Assembly (NCBI RefSeq): GCF_000745315.1
Contig: NZ_JQNQ01000001.1
Location: forward strand, 62,001 to 126,000
Direction: 5' to 3'
DNA length: 64,000 bases
Source: Salegentibacter sp. Hel_I_6
GTDB lineage: Bacteria > Bacteroidota > Bacteroidia > Flavobacteriales > Flavobacteriaceae
Position numbers and translations under genes: made by a program. How positions within the stretch are numbered: position 1 is the stretch's first letter; each line of letters opens with the position of its first letter. The notes below the pieces were generated by a model that had not been told where the DNA came from, did no database searches, and saw only the letters and a program-made list of their open reading frames with translations. Shown one piece after another: positions 45,292 through 54,240 of this stretch.

Positions 45292-45618
45292 ATGAAAACT
45301 GTTGCCGAAGAAGGAAAAACTCCAGCTATTGTTGCTTACCTTACCATTATTGGTACTATAATAGCCTATTTTATGAATAATGAGCATAAGAATACTTTTG
45401 CTTCGTTTCATATTCGGCAGGCACTTGGCATCCATGTAACATTTTATGTTCTGGGAGTTTTAGTAGGTATGTTTGACAGTTGGTTAATTTCATCGGCCTT
45501 TTATATATTTATCGCGGTTTTAGGCATTTATGGCCTGGTAACCGCCATACAGGGCGAACAAAAAGAAGTACCAATTCTTGGTGCATATTTTCAAAAATGG
45601 TTTAGCACAATACAATAA
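45292..45618 (+). CDS. DUF4870-like small membrane protein
   Basis: A 108-residue protein with three to four hydrophobic helices (about 14-28, 48-66, 68-88). NNEHKNTFASFHIRQALGIHV is the amphipathic stretch typical of the Tic20/DUF4870-like family. Function unknown. It ends exactly where the next gene begins. A TACCTTTG box (45267-45274) gives a short leader. Confidence 0.82.
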   Translation: MKTVAEEGKTPAIVAYLTIIGTIIAYFMNNEHKNTFASFHIRQALGIHVTFYVLGVLVGMFDSWLISSAFYIFIAVLGIYGLVTAIQGEQKEVPILGAYFQKWFSTIQ

Positions 45619-46278
45619 ATGAATACCAAAGAACTTTCTCTACACCACCTTATAAGAAGACCAAAAATTCAAACTGAAAAGTCACCATTGCTTATTATGC
45701 TTCACGGCTATGGAAGCGATGAGAAGGATCTTTTCTCTTTTGCTGAGGAATTACCGGACGAGTTATTCGTAATTTCAGTAAAAGCACCTTATGCCATGCA
45801 ACCCTACGGAAATGCCTGGTATGCGATTCATTTTGATAACGAGAATGGGAAATTTAGCGACGACGAGCAGGCTAAAGAATCCAGGGAACTTATTGCAGGG
45901 TTTATTGATGAAGCAGTTGAAGCTTATGATTTAGATGCCGATAAGGTTACGCTTTTAGGTTTTAGCCAGGGAAGTATTTTGAGTTACGCAGTGGCGCTCT
46001 CCTACCCTGAGAAAGTGAAAAATATTATCGCACTAAGTGGTTATATAAATGAGGCAATTTTAAAACCAGGTTTTGAAAAGAATGATTTATCTAAATTATC
46101 ATTTTATTGCTCTCACGGTTCTGTAGACCAGGTGATCCCTGTAGAATGGGCTCGCAAAAGCAAACCAATTTTAAACCAGCTAAATATTGAAAATACTTAT
46201 TCCGAATTTCCGGTAGGTCACGGTGTTGCTCCCCAAAACTTCTTTGAATTACGGGAATGGCTTAAAAAACGAATCTAA
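45619..46278 (+). CDS. Alpha/beta hydrolase, phospholipase/carboxylesterase family
   Basis: A 219-residue cytoplasmic esterase. LHGYGSDEKDL is the oxyanion loop, Ser116 in GFSQGS the nucleophile, Asp in HGSVDQVIP and His in VGHGVAP complete the triad. Resembles YpfH/carboxylesterase 2 types acting on short acyl esters or acyl-protein thioesters. Its start directly follows the stop of the small membrane protein. The 3' end overlaps the convergent gene by 4 nt. Confidence 0.9.
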   Translation: MNTKELSLHHLIRRPKIQTEKSPLLIMLHGYGSDEKDLFSFAEELPDELFVISVKAPYAMQPYGNAWYAIHFDNENGKFSDDEQAKESRELIAGFIDEAVEAYDLDADKVTLLGFSQGSILSYAVALSYPEKVKNIIALSGYINEAILKPGFEKNDLSKLSFYCSHGSVDQVIPVEWARKSKPILNQLNIENTYSEFPVGHGVAPQNFFELREWLKKRI

Positions 46279-46769
46279 TTAGCCGGATAAAGAAAAGACT
46301 TTTCAGCCGTAAGATCGATTTTTCCATTATCATCTATAAAATAAGTAAAAAACACCTCGCCCCAGTAAGTACCATCGGTAAAATCGGCAATTACCCATTT
46401 ATGGTTTAGGATTTTGATCTTATTAATACGCATTTTTCCTTCCATCCCATCAAAAGGAACATAAGAATTATCTGAACCTACCTTGTTCTGACTCATCAAC
46501 TCGTTTTCAATATTTTCAGAAACATAGCTAGCTTCAATTCCCATTTCTTCAAAATAGGTGATCGCTTCTTCATTTTCAAGAAAAGAGAAATAAGTGCCAT
46601 TATCTTCTTCAGCTAAAGAATCATTTTCAAGCTCAAGTCGTTCAACTTCTGCTTTCAAGCTCTGGATATCGGCATCTCTGGAATCAAGGATCTTTTTATC
46701 ATTTACATAAATGAAAATCGTAAAAAGCAGGGAAAATATAAAAAGGTATAGTAATAAATTCTTACTCAT
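46275..46769 (-). CDS. Membrane-anchored coiled-coil protein, unknown
   Basis: A 164-residue protein with an N-terminal transmembrane helix (LLLYLFIFSLLFTIFIYV), a coiled coil (about 35-58, DIQSLKAEVERLELENDSL) and a C-terminal periplasmic alpha/beta domain with NHKWVIADFTDGTYWGEVFFTYF. No recognised function, though homologues are often called hydrolase; nothing shows catalysis. It directly follows the MBL hydrolase (1-nt gap) on the same strand, so they are co-transcribed. Confidence 0.78.
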   Translation of the reverse strand: MSKNLLLYLFIFSLLFTIFIYVNDKKILDSRDADIQSLKAEVERLELENDSLAEEDNGTYFSFLENEEAITYFEEMGIEASYVSENIENELMSQNKVGSDNSYVPFDGMEGKMRINKIKILNHKWVIADFTDGTYWGEVFFTYFIDDNGKIDLTAEKSFLYPAN

Positions 46770-46770
46770 C

Positions 46771-47532
46771 TTAAACGGTTATTTTTAGGTTATCGTAGGC
46801 TACAAACACGTTTTCTGGTAATTGTTCCTGTACTTTATCGTGAAATCCGAGCAAATGACTAATATGTGTTAAATAAGCTTTTTCAGGTTTTACCCGATCA
46901 ATAAATTCTAAAGCTTCTTCAAGATTTAAATGAGAATGATGCGGTTCAATTCTTAAAGCCGTTACTACTAAAACCTTAACCCCATCTAATTTCTGAATTT
47001 CTTCTTCTTCTATAGATTTAAGATCTGTAAGATAGGCGAAATCTTTAAGCCTAAATCCAAATACCTGCAGGCGGTTATGTTTATAATCTATTGGAATAAT
47101 TTTAAGTTCTTTAAAATTAAAAGGCTTATTTATTATCTCGTTTTCAATTACACCGGGAGCCCCGGGATATTTATTAGTTGAAGTAAAAATATATTCAAAG
47201 CGTTTTCTTAAAGATTCTAATACACGTTGATGTGCAAAAACCGGGATATCTCCCTGGCGGAAGAAAAAAGGGCGAATATCGTCCAAACCCGCGGTATGGT
47301 CGTTATGCTCGTGAGTATATAAAATCGCGTCCAGTTGCTCTACAGGATTAGCAAGCATTTGCATTCTGAAATCGGGGCCACAATCAATCAATATATTATA
47401 CCCCTCCCATTTTACTAAAACCGATACGCGTAAACGCTTGTCTTTAGGGTTATCACTAAGGCAAACCGGGTGCTTACTTCCTATAATAGGTATGCCTTGA
47501 GATGTTCCTGTACCTAAAAAAATTACTTCCAA
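46771..47532 (-). CDS. MBL-fold metallohydrolase, PhnP-like
   Basis: A 253-residue metallo-beta-lactamase-fold enzyme. The metal motif THEHNDHTAGLDD is intact; N-terminal MEVIFLGTGTSQGIP is typical of the PhnP/RNase Z-like phosphodiesterase branch; LTDL carries a metal Asp and TALRIEPHHSHLN the late His. The Cys-containing insert CLSDNPKDKRLR recalls the second zinc site of PhnP. Substrate is probably a cyclic phosphodiester or a lipoate-type small molecule; not certain. A TACTTTTG box (47551-47558, minus) lies before it. Confidence 0.88.
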   Translation of the reverse strand: MEVIFLGTGTSQGIPIIGSKHPVCLSDNPKDKRLRVSVLVKWEGYNILIDCGPDFRMQMLANPVEQLDAILYTHEHNDHTAGLDDIRPFFFRQGDIPVFAHQRVLESLRKRFEYIFTSTNKYPGAPGVIENEIINKPFNFKELKIIPIDYKHNRLQVFGFRLKDFAYLTDLKSIEEEEIQKLDGVKVLVVTALRIEPHHSHLNLEEALEFIDRVKPEKAYLTHISHLLGFHDKVQEQLPENVFVAYDNLKITV

Positions 47533-47592
47533 GAATTGTTTATTTTACTGCAAAAGTAAAGATAATTTTTTTCTATACCTTACCGTTTTTAG

Positions 47593-47600
47593 TACCTTTG
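47593..47600 (+). promoter_or_regulatory. Minus-7 promoter box of the conserved unknown protein
   Basis: TACCTTTG, 38 nt before the ATG at 47639. No TTG is found at the usual 19-nt spacing, so this is a partial match. Confidence 0.45.
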
Positions 47601-47638
47601 ATATACGCAAAAAAGAAATCACACTTAAAAGAGAAATT

Positions 47639-49099
47639 ATGCCAATTACAATAATGGGCGATAAGGAATTTGAAAATGTTCCTTCTATAAAAAGCAAAGC
47701 ACTTCGCATTAATTTAAACGAAAATATCTACGGAACATTTTCAGAAATTGGTGCCGGCCAGGAAACAGTTAGAAATTTCTTTAGAGCTGGTGGTGCCTCT
47801 GGAACTATTGCAAAAGCAATGAGCGCCTACGATAAAGATTTTAGTGATGCTATTTATGGCGTTGAAGATGATAGAAGATATGTGACTGAAGCACGCCTAA
47901 AGAAAATGCTTTCCCACGAAATCGGCTTAATTGAGCAAAGAATTTCCCGAGAAAAGCACCCTAATAAACTTTTCTTTAGTTATGCCAACACCGTAGCTAC
48001 CATAGATTTTGCAAAAAAATATAAAGGTCACGGTTGGATAGGAATTAAATACCAGGTAAGACCAGAAGAAGCTTATAACGAAATTAGTTTGCACGTTAGG
48101 TTTCATGAAAATGATGCCCGCCACCAACAAAATACCTTGGGAATTCTTGGTGTAAACTTAATTTATGGAGCCTATTATAAATACGATAATCCAAAGAAAC
48201 TTTTACGTTACCTCTACGATCATATAGACAAAGATCAAATAGAGATTGATACGATAAACTTTAGCGGACCAAGATTTGAAGGTGTAGATAATCGTTTGAT
48301 GAGTCTTCAATTAGTGAAGAACGGAATGACAGATGCCGTGATGTTCGCGCCAGATGGAAACAACGTACTTCCTGCTAAAATTCTATATAAGAAGAATATT
48401 CTTGCGCTTCGCGGAAGTTTTAGACCCGTGACTAAAGTTAATATGGATATGTATGAGCGTTCGCTCGAACTATTCCTGAAAGAAAGCAAAGTCGAAAAAG
48501 AAAATACCGAAGTGATTTTTGAAATCACTCTTTCTAACCTTCGCGCAGAAGGCGAAATAGATGAACGTGATTTTATGGACCGGGCAAAACTTTTATGTTC
48601 TCTTGGCCAAACAGTAATGATCTCAAATTTCCAGGAGTATTACCGTGTAGTTGAGTATTTCTCAAGATATTCAAAACAGCGAATGGGCTTAACTATGGGT
48701 GTAAATAACCTTATTGATGTTTTTGATGAGAAATATTACAGGCATCTAAGCGGTGGTATTTTGGAAGCTTTTGGTAAGCTTTTCTTTAAAGACCTTAAAG
48801 TTTACCTCTACCCGCTTAAAGATTCTGAAACCGGTGAAATTACTACCAGTGACAACCTAAAAGTTCACCCTAGAATGAAAGAATTGTATAAATTCTTTAA
48901 GTATAACGGACGAGTTGAAGATATTGAAAACTACAATCCTGAAATTCTTGATGTTTACTCCAGGGAAGTTCTTCAAATGATTAGCGAAGGAAAAGAAGGT
49001 TGGGAAGATATGCTCCCTGAAAAAACCACGAAAATGATTAAAGAGCATAATCTTTTCCATTATAAAGAATACAAGAAAAAAGCAGAAACTGAAGTCTAG
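47639..49099 (+). CDS. Conserved cytoplasmic protein of unknown function
   Basis: A 486-residue protein without signal peptide or membrane helix. Strongly conserved-looking parts: ALRINLNENIYGTFSEIGAGQETVRNFFRAGGASGTIAKAMS-type N-terminus, then KYKGHGWIGIKYQ, LGILGVNLIYGAYY and MGVNNLIDVFDEKYY. I recall database names for it that conflict with each other (for example TonB receptor or nucleotidyl-transferase); the sequence supports none of these, as there is no barrel or HxGH motif. It is monocistronic with a strong terminator and its own promoter box, and its codon use is typical of well-expressed genes. Function unknown. Confidence 0.8.
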   Translation: MPITIMGDKEFENVPSIKSKALRINLNENIYGTFSEIGAGQETVRNFFRAGGASGTIAKAMSAYDKDFSDAIYGVEDDRRYVTEARLKKMLSHEIGLIEQRISREKHPNKLFFSYANTVATIDFAKKYKGHGWIGIKYQVRPEEAYNEISLHVRFHENDARHQQNTLGILGVNLIYGAYYKYDNPKKLLRYLYDHIDKDQIEIDTINFSGPRFEGVDNRLMSLQLVKNGMTDAVMFAPDGNNVLPAKILYKKNILALRGSFRPVTKVNMDMYERSLELFLKESKVEKENTEVIFEITLSNLRAEGEIDERDFMDRAKLLCSLGQTVMISNFQEYYRVVEYFSRYSKQRMGLTMGVNNLIDVFDEKYYRHLSGGILEAFGKLFFKDLKVYLYPLKDSETGEITTSDNLKVHPRMKELYKFFKYNGRVEDIENYNPEILDVYSREVLQMISEGKEGWEDMLPEKTTKMIKEHNLFHYKEYKKKAETEV

Positions 49100-49115
49100 T
49101 TTCTAAAGTTTTTCA

Positions 49116-49159
49116 GCATAAAAAAATCCGGATGAATTAATCATCCGGATTTTTTATGC
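49116..49159. terminator. Strong bidirectional terminator after the conserved unknown gene
   Basis: Near-perfect 18-bp stem around GCATA-A7-TCCGGATGA / TCATCCGGA-T6-ATGC with a 5-nt loop. Long A and T runs on either side make it usable in both directions. Confidence 0.9.
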
Positions 49160-49170
49160 TTATTTGTAGC

Positions 49171-49248
49171 GTCATCCTGAATTTATTTCAGGATCTAAGT
49201 TATTTGTGATTCTAATTATGTTAGAAGCTGAAACAAGCTCAGCTTGAC
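49171..49248. repeat. Nested inverted repeat of REP type
   Basis: Left arm 49171-49196 begins GTCATCCTGA and contains its own hairpin CCTGAATTTATTTCAGG. Right arm 49223-49248 is, on the complement, GTCAAGCTGAGCTTGTTT and so on; the two arms match at 19 of 26 positions and face each other across 26 bp. Such GTCA-CTGA-TTTCAG elements recur between genes in flavobacterial genomes in my memory. Confidence 0.6.
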
Positions 49249-49297
49249 AAAAGCCTGTCTTTTAGAGAGCCTCTTTTATATGTTTTTAATTGATTAC

Positions 49298-50611
49298 TTA
49301 AGCCACTCGCTCAATTCTGGCGCCAAGGGCTTTAAGGCGTTCATCTATATTTTCGTAACCCCTGTCTATTTGTTCTATATTGTGAATAGTAGAAGTTCCT
49401 TTAGCTGAAAGCGCTGCAATAAGCAAAGAAATCCCTGCCCTAATATCAGGAGAAGTCATGGTGGTAGCTTTTAGCTGCGATTGGAAATCGTGTCCAATAA
49501 CGGTAGCACGATGCGGATCACATAAAATGATCTTCGCACCCATATCTATCAGTTTATCCACGAAAAATAACCTGCTCTCAAACATTTTTTGATGAATAAG
49601 CACACTGCCGCGAGCCTGTGTGGCCACAACTAAAAGTATACTCAATAAATCTGGAGTGAATCCCGGCCAGGGTGCATCGCTAATATTCATTATAGAACCG
49701 TCTATAAAGCTTTGCACTTCATAACCATGAGTATGCGCCGGTATAAAAATATCGTCGCCTCTTCGCTCAATGGTAATTCCTAATTTTCTAAAAGTGGTAG
49801 GAATAATCCCAAGCATATCCCAACGCACATTTTTGATGGTAATTTCGCTTCTTGTCATTGCTGCAAGACCTATCCACGAACCAATTTCTACCATATCCGG
49901 CAAAATTCTGTGTTCGCAACCTTTTAAAGCTTTAACGCCTTCTATGGTAAGAAGATTAGAACCTACCCCGCTAATTTTCGCACCCATTGAATTCAACATA
50001 TTGCAAAGTTGTTGCAGATATGGTTCACAAGCGGCATTATAGATTGTAGTAGTTCCTTCAGCAAGAACAGCTGCCATCACAATATTGGCAGTACCGGTAA
50101 CAGATGCTTCTTCCAAAAGCATAAAATCACCTTTTAGTCCGTTTGGAGCTTCAACGCCATAAAAGCGTTCTTCTTTATTATATCTAAATTTTGCACCAAG
50201 TTTAATAAAACCTTCAAAATGGGTATCCAGTCTTCTTCTACCAATTTTATCGCCTCCCGGCTTTGGAATAAAGCCTTTCCCAAACCTTGCTAATAAAGGT
50301 CCTACGATCATAATAGACCCTCTTAGGCCGCTACCGTCTTTTTTAAATTGATCGCTGCTTAGGTAATCCAGATCAAGATCATCACTTTTAAAAGAATAGC
50401 TTCCTTTTCCAAGCTTCTTGATCTTAACGCCAAGATTTTCTAAAAGCTGAATAAGCTTATTAACATCTAAAATATCTGGAATGTTATTGATAACTACCTC
50501 CTCTGGAGTTAATAATACGGCACAAAGAATTTGCAGGGCTTCGTTTTTGGCTCCTTGTGGCTGAATTTCACCACTAAGTTGCTGCCCGCCTTCAATTTGG
50601 AAAGTTCCCAT
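49298..50611 (-). CDS. murA: UDP-N-acetylglucosamine 1-carboxyvinyltransferase (Asp-type active site)
   Basis: A 437-residue enzyme that transfers enolpyruvate from PEP to UDP-GlcNAc, the first committed step of peptidoglycan synthesis. Lys22 (GAKNEAL) is present. The loop that carries Cys115 in E. coli (GGCTIGARPVD) reads GGDKIGRRRLD with Asp at position 121. Asp in place of Cys is known in naturally fosfomycin-resistant MurA. RGSIMIVGPLLARFGKG and PDMVEIGSWIG are further family parts. It is followed on the minus strand by no co-transcribed gene; DUF4290 lies upstream by 16 bp, so those two form an operon. Confidence 0.95.
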   Translation of the reverse strand: MGTFQIEGGQQLSGEIQPQGAKNEALQILCAVLLTPEEVVINNIPDILDVNKLIQLLENLGVKIKKLGKGSYSFKSDDLDLDYLSSDQFKKDGSGLRGSIMIVGPLLARFGKGFIPKPGGDKIGRRRLDTHFEGFIKLGAKFRYNKEERFYGVEAPNGLKGDFMLLEEASVTGTANIVMAAVLAEGTTTIYNAACEPYLQQLCNMLNSMGAKISGVGSNLLTIEGVKALKGCEHRILPDMVEIGSWIGLAAMTRSEITIKNVRWDMLGIIPTTFRKLGITIERRGDDIFIPAHTHGYEVQSFIDGSIMNISDAPWPGFTPDLLSILLVVATQARGSVLIHQKMFESRLFFVDKLIDMGAKIILCDPHRATVIGHDFQSQLKATTMTSPDIRAGISLLIAALSAKGTSTIHNIEQIDRGYENIDERLKALGARIERVA

Positions 50612-50627
50612 GAAAGTAAAATATTAT

Positions 50628-51275
50628 TTAGTAGCGTTTACGGCCACCTCCACCTTTGCGGTTGGATTTTTTTGGATTATTGTTTTTATTGCTGTGCTTC
50701 TTCTTATTTCTTATAAGACTTGAAGCATCGCTAAGATCTTCATCGGCATTCTTTAAGTTAATCTTTCCGCCGCTTAGTTCACGAAGATGTTCAAAGATAA
50801 TGGTATCTTCAACGGTATCCCTATTCCAGTTTAGGTAAGACTTTTTCATATGGTTAGCAATAGTCAAAACCAAACCTTCTTTTAAGGGTCCTTCTTCCCA
50901 ATCTTTAACCTCATTGATCATTCGGTTAATATTGTTTCCGTAAAAACGATATTTAGGAAAATTCTGCGGGTAGCCCAACATTTCAGGACGCTCTTCCAGC
51001 ATTTCCCTGGTTGGTTTTGGGAAAGGAGATTCCACATCAAGTTTAAAATCGCTAATAATAAATAATTGATCCCATAATTTATGTTGAAAATCGGGAACAT
51101 CACGAAGATGCGGTTGCATATTACCCATTACGGCAATAATAGATTTCGCAACCTGGTTACGTTCTTTATCATCTTCAATCTCAATGGCTTCTTCTACCAT
51201 TTTTTGAAGATGTCTCCCATATTCTGGAATGATTAAATGTCTCCTTTCAGAGTTATATTCTAATGCGTGTGTCAA
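50628..51275 (-). CDS. DUF4290 family protein
   Basis: A 215-residue protein typical of Bacteroidota: MTHALEYNSERRHLIIPEYGRHLQKMVE, then PHLRDVPDFQHKLWDQLFIISDF. The C-terminal 45 residues are a basic tail (Lys, Asn, Arg, Gly-rich, ending RKGGGGRKRY), which suggests RNA or nucleic-acid contact. Function unknown. Sits 16 nt upstream of murA on the same strand, an arrangement often conserved. Confidence 0.9.
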   Translation of the reverse strand: MTHALEYNSERRHLIIPEYGRHLQKMVEEAIEIEDDKERNQVAKSIIAVMGNMQPHLRDVPDFQHKLWDQLFIISDFKLDVESPFPKPTREMLEERPEMLGYPQNFPKYRFYGNNINRMINEVKDWEEGPLKEGLVLTIANHMKKSYLNWNRDTVEDTIIFEHLRELSGGKINLKNADEDLSDASSLIRNKKKHSNKNNNPKKSNRKGGGGRKRY

Positions 51276-51416
51276 AATTGAATTTTATAAGGTGATTCTT
51301 TAAACTGTAGAAGTTAATCGCTGCAAAATACTAAATATTATCGGGATAGCTGAAATTTTAAGATTTTAAAACCAGGAATTTCATGCTAACCCAAAGTATA
51401 TTAAAGTTTAGAAGAC

Positions 51417-51710
51417 CTAAAGAGAAATTACGCCTTCTACTTTAGCAGCCACTTCTTTATATTTTTCAATCACTGCGTCAGGATTTTGCATTCTTACATT
51501 AACCGAAGTACTTACGTAAGTTCCTTTTTTTGATTTTTTAGTGGTAATTACCGCTCCCATATTATCAAAAATACCTTCAATCACTTTTACCTGGTTTGAC
51601 TTTGTAGGTACTATAAATTTATAGAGGTATTCAGATGGCCATAGGGATGTATCCTGTAATTGTGTCTTTAATTTGTTATAAAACTCTTCCTGATCTCGGG
51701 CTTCACTCAT
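51417..51710 (-). CDS. DUF493 (YbeD-like) small protein
   Basis: A 97-residue ferredoxin-like alpha/beta protein: LWPSEYLYKFIVPTKSNQVKVIEGIF and KKGTYVSTSVNVRMQNPDAVIEKYKEVAAKVEGVISL are typical of the YbeD/DUF493 family, thought to bind small ligands or regulate lipoate metabolism, though unproven. Divergent from the NadR-like gene with 84 bp between them; TATCTTTG box (51736-51743, minus). Confidence 0.88.
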   Translation of the reverse strand: MSEARDQEEFYNKLKTQLQDTSLWPSEYLYKFIVPTKSNQVKVIEGIFDNMGAVITTKKSKKGTYVSTSVNVRMQNPDAVIEKYKEVAAKVEGVISL

Positions 51711-51794
51711 AATTTTCTAACTTAAATTTAGGATGCAAAGATACATGGAATGGATACATTTTTATAATCAATTTCAAATGTCGAAATTTGCAGC

Positions 51795-52328
51795 GTGAAA
51801 AAACAAAAAATAGTAATTACCGGTGGTCCCGGTACAGGCAAATCCTCTATAATTCGTCAGTTGGAAAAAAACGGGCATGAATGCCTGCACGAGATTTCAC
51901 GGCAGGTGACTTTAGAAGCGCAAAAACAGGGAATAGATCAATTATTTCTTGAAAAACCCTTACTTTTTAGCGAAAAACTGCTGGAAGGTCGAAAAGTTCA
52001 GCATCGCGAAGCCGATATGATTTCTGCTTCAACAATATTTATAGATCGCGGGATTCCAGATGTGCTGGCCTATATGGACTATTTTAATACCGAATATTCT
52101 ACTTATTTTACTGATGCCTGCAATGAATACAGTTATGATAAGGTTTTTTTCTTACCTCCATGGGAGGAAATTTACCAAAGTGATAACGAACGTTACGAAT
52201 CTTTTAATGAAGCCAGGCTCATCTCAAAGCATCTTTTTGAAACCTATAAATCTTACGGCTACACCCCAATAGAAGTTCCCAAAACAACCATTAGTGAGAG
52301 AACCAATTTCATTTTAGATCAAATTTGA
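51795..52328 (+). CDS. AAA_28-type P-loop ATPase/kinase (NadR-like)
   Basis: A 177-residue protein starting at GTG (51795). Walker A GGPGTGKSS (about 8-16), FIDRGIPDVLAYMDY as a Walker B-like/substrate stretch, and an Arg-rich lid region. The AAA_28 family includes the ribosylnicotinamide kinase domain of NadR; substrate here is not known. Directly followed by recQ (10-nt gap). Confidence 0.85.
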   Translation: MKKQKIVITGGPGTGKSSIIRQLEKNGHECLHEISRQVTLEAQKQGIDQLFLEKPLLFSEKLLEGRKVQHREADMISASTIFIDRGIPDVLAYMDYFNTEYSTYFTDACNEYSYDKVFFLPPWEEIYQSDNERYESFNEARLISKHLFETYKSYGYTPIEVPKTTISERTNFILDQI

Positions 52329-52338
52329 TAAAAGTTAT

Positions 52339-54240
52339 TTGCAGGACGCGCAGCACATATTAAAAAAATACTGGGGACATGAGTCCTTCAGGCCTCTACA
52401 GGAGCCGGTTATAAATAAGCTCCTGGAGCAACAACACGTGCTGGCATTAATGCCTACCGGTGGCGGTAAATCTATTTGTTTTCAAATTCCTGCTTTAATG
52501 CAGGAAGGTATTTGTATTGTAATTTCACCGCTTGTCGCTTTAATGGAAGACCAGGTAAACGCTCTCCAACAAAAAGGCATAAAAGCGATGGCTTTAACCG
52601 GAGGAATGGCCTACCGCGATCTTGATGCCGCGCTTGACAATTGTATCTACGGAAATTATAAATTCCTCTATCTTTCTCCTGAGAGACTGCAACAAGACCT
52701 GGTACAGGAACGTATTAAGTTGATGAATGTAAACCTAATCGCAGTAGATGAAGCACACTGCATCTCACAATGGGGCCACGACTTTAGACCGGCTTACCGC
52801 AATATTTCATTATTAAAAAATTTAAAACCAGAAACACCTTTTATTGCACTAACCGCTACAGCAACGCCGGCCGTAGTCAAAGACATCGTAAAAGAACTGG
52901 AACTGGAAAACATCCAGGTTTTTAAAGATTCTTTTTACCGGCCTAATATCGCTTACAATGTTTTAACAACAGAAGATAAATATTACAGCCTTCACCAACT
53001 ACTTAATAACAAAAATGAAGCAGCGATAATTTATGTTCGAAATCGAAAAGCAAGCCTGGAGATTGCTGAATTATTAAATAAAAAAGGCTACAAAGCAAAT
53101 GCCTTTCACGGGGGCTTACAACCTAAAGAAAAAACCAAAAGACTTAGCGACTGGCTGGAAAATAAACACCAGATTATGGTTGCAACTACAGCTTTTGGAA
53201 TGGGGATAGATAAACCCGATGTAAGACAGGTAATTCATTTAAACCTTCCGGAATCTTTGGAAAGTTATTTTCAGGAAGCAGGGCGTGCGGGAAGAAACGG
53301 CGAAAAAGCAATTGCGACAATCTTAACAAATAAGAGCGATATTCCGGTTTTAAAAAATCAGTTTTTGGCAAATTTACCCCAACTGGAAGATGTAAAACTG
53401 GTATATAAGAAACTCAATACTTATTTTAGGATCGCTTATGGCGAAGGGGAACAAACCGAACATAATTTTAGCTTTTCAGAATTTTGTGCTCAATATGAAC
53501 TTCCGTTCTTAAAAACCTACGAGGTACTTCAGCTATTAGACCGATGCAGCGTGCTAAAACTTTCAAAGGAATTTCATAAAAAAACCAGCATCCATTTTAC
53601 CATTTCAGGAAAGCAACTTCAGTATTATTTAGACCAAAATGGGAAATTTGAAAGTTTTGTAAAGTCCCTGCTAAGAACTTATGGCGGAATTGTAGATAAC
53701 AAAACCAATATAGATCTTGCTTCAATTTGTAAAAAATCTAACATAGACCAGAAAAAGGCGCTAAAATTCCTTGAAGAACTTCAACAAGACCATGTTTTGG
53801 AATACATTTTTGCTGAACAAGACGTGACCATCCTTTTCCTGGTACCAAGGGAAGACGATTCAGTTATTTTTCCACTAGCACCATATATCAAGCAGCATAA
53901 CACCTCTAAAAAAGAGAAAATTGATTCGGTTCTAGCTTACCTAAAAAACAATGAAACTTGCAGAAGCAAGCAACTATTGGCTTACTTTGGTGAAAAAAAA
54001 GAGGAAAACTGTGGGATCTGTTCAGTTTGTGAAATACAAGCTGCGCCCTTAACCCGGGAAATAAAAAATGCCATTTATAAAGAGATAATAAAGGTTTTGA
54101 AAATCTCTGAAGCTTCTTCCCGAAAGCTAACCGAAACTATAAATTATCCTGAAAACCAGGTTATAGAGGTTTTAAGGCTATTATTAGATAAAGAATTAAT
54201 TTCCCTGAAATCTGGGAATATTTACAAAATAAATAGATAA
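52339..54240 (+). CDS. recQ: ATP-dependent DNA helicase RecQ
   Basis: A 633-residue 3'-5' helicase for recombination and repair. Walker A MPTGGGKS (about 38-45), DEAH box AVDEAHCISQWGHDFRP, motif VI QEAGRAGRNG, then RQC zinc-binding Cys (CRSKQLLAYFGEKKEENCGICSVC) and a C-terminal winged-helix part; there is no clear HRDC. A TTG start (52339) is used because the in-frame region upstream has no ATG before a stop. Its stop overlaps the fmt start by 1 nt (TAATG). Confidence 0.93.
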   Translation: MQDAQHILKKYWGHESFRPLQEPVINKLLEQQHVLALMPTGGGKSICFQIPALMQEGICIVISPLVALMEDQVNALQQKGIKAMALTGGMAYRDLDAALDNCIYGNYKFLYLSPERLQQDLVQERIKLMNVNLIAVDEAHCISQWGHDFRPAYRNISLLKNLKPETPFIALTATATPAVVKDIVKELELENIQVFKDSFYRPNIAYNVLTTEDKYYSLHQLLNNKNEAAIIYVRNRKASLEIAELLNKKGYKANAFHGGLQPKEKTKRLSDWLENKHQIMVATTAFGMGIDKPDVRQVIHLNLPESLESYFQEAGRAGRNGEKAIATILTNKSDIPVLKNQFLANLPQLEDVKLVYKKLNTYFRIAYGEGEQTEHNFSFSEFCAQYELPFLKTYEVLQLLDRCSVLKLSKEFHKKTSIHFTISGKQLQYYLDQNGKFESFVKSLLRTYGGIVDNKTNIDLASICKKSNIDQKKALKFLEELQQDHVLEYIFAEQDVTILFLVPREDDSVIFPLAPYIKQHNTSKKEKIDSVLAYLKNNETCRSKQLLAYFGEKKEENCGICSVCEIQAAPLTREIKNAIYKEIIKVLKISEASSRKLTETINYPENQVIEVLRLLLDKELISLKSGNIYKINR

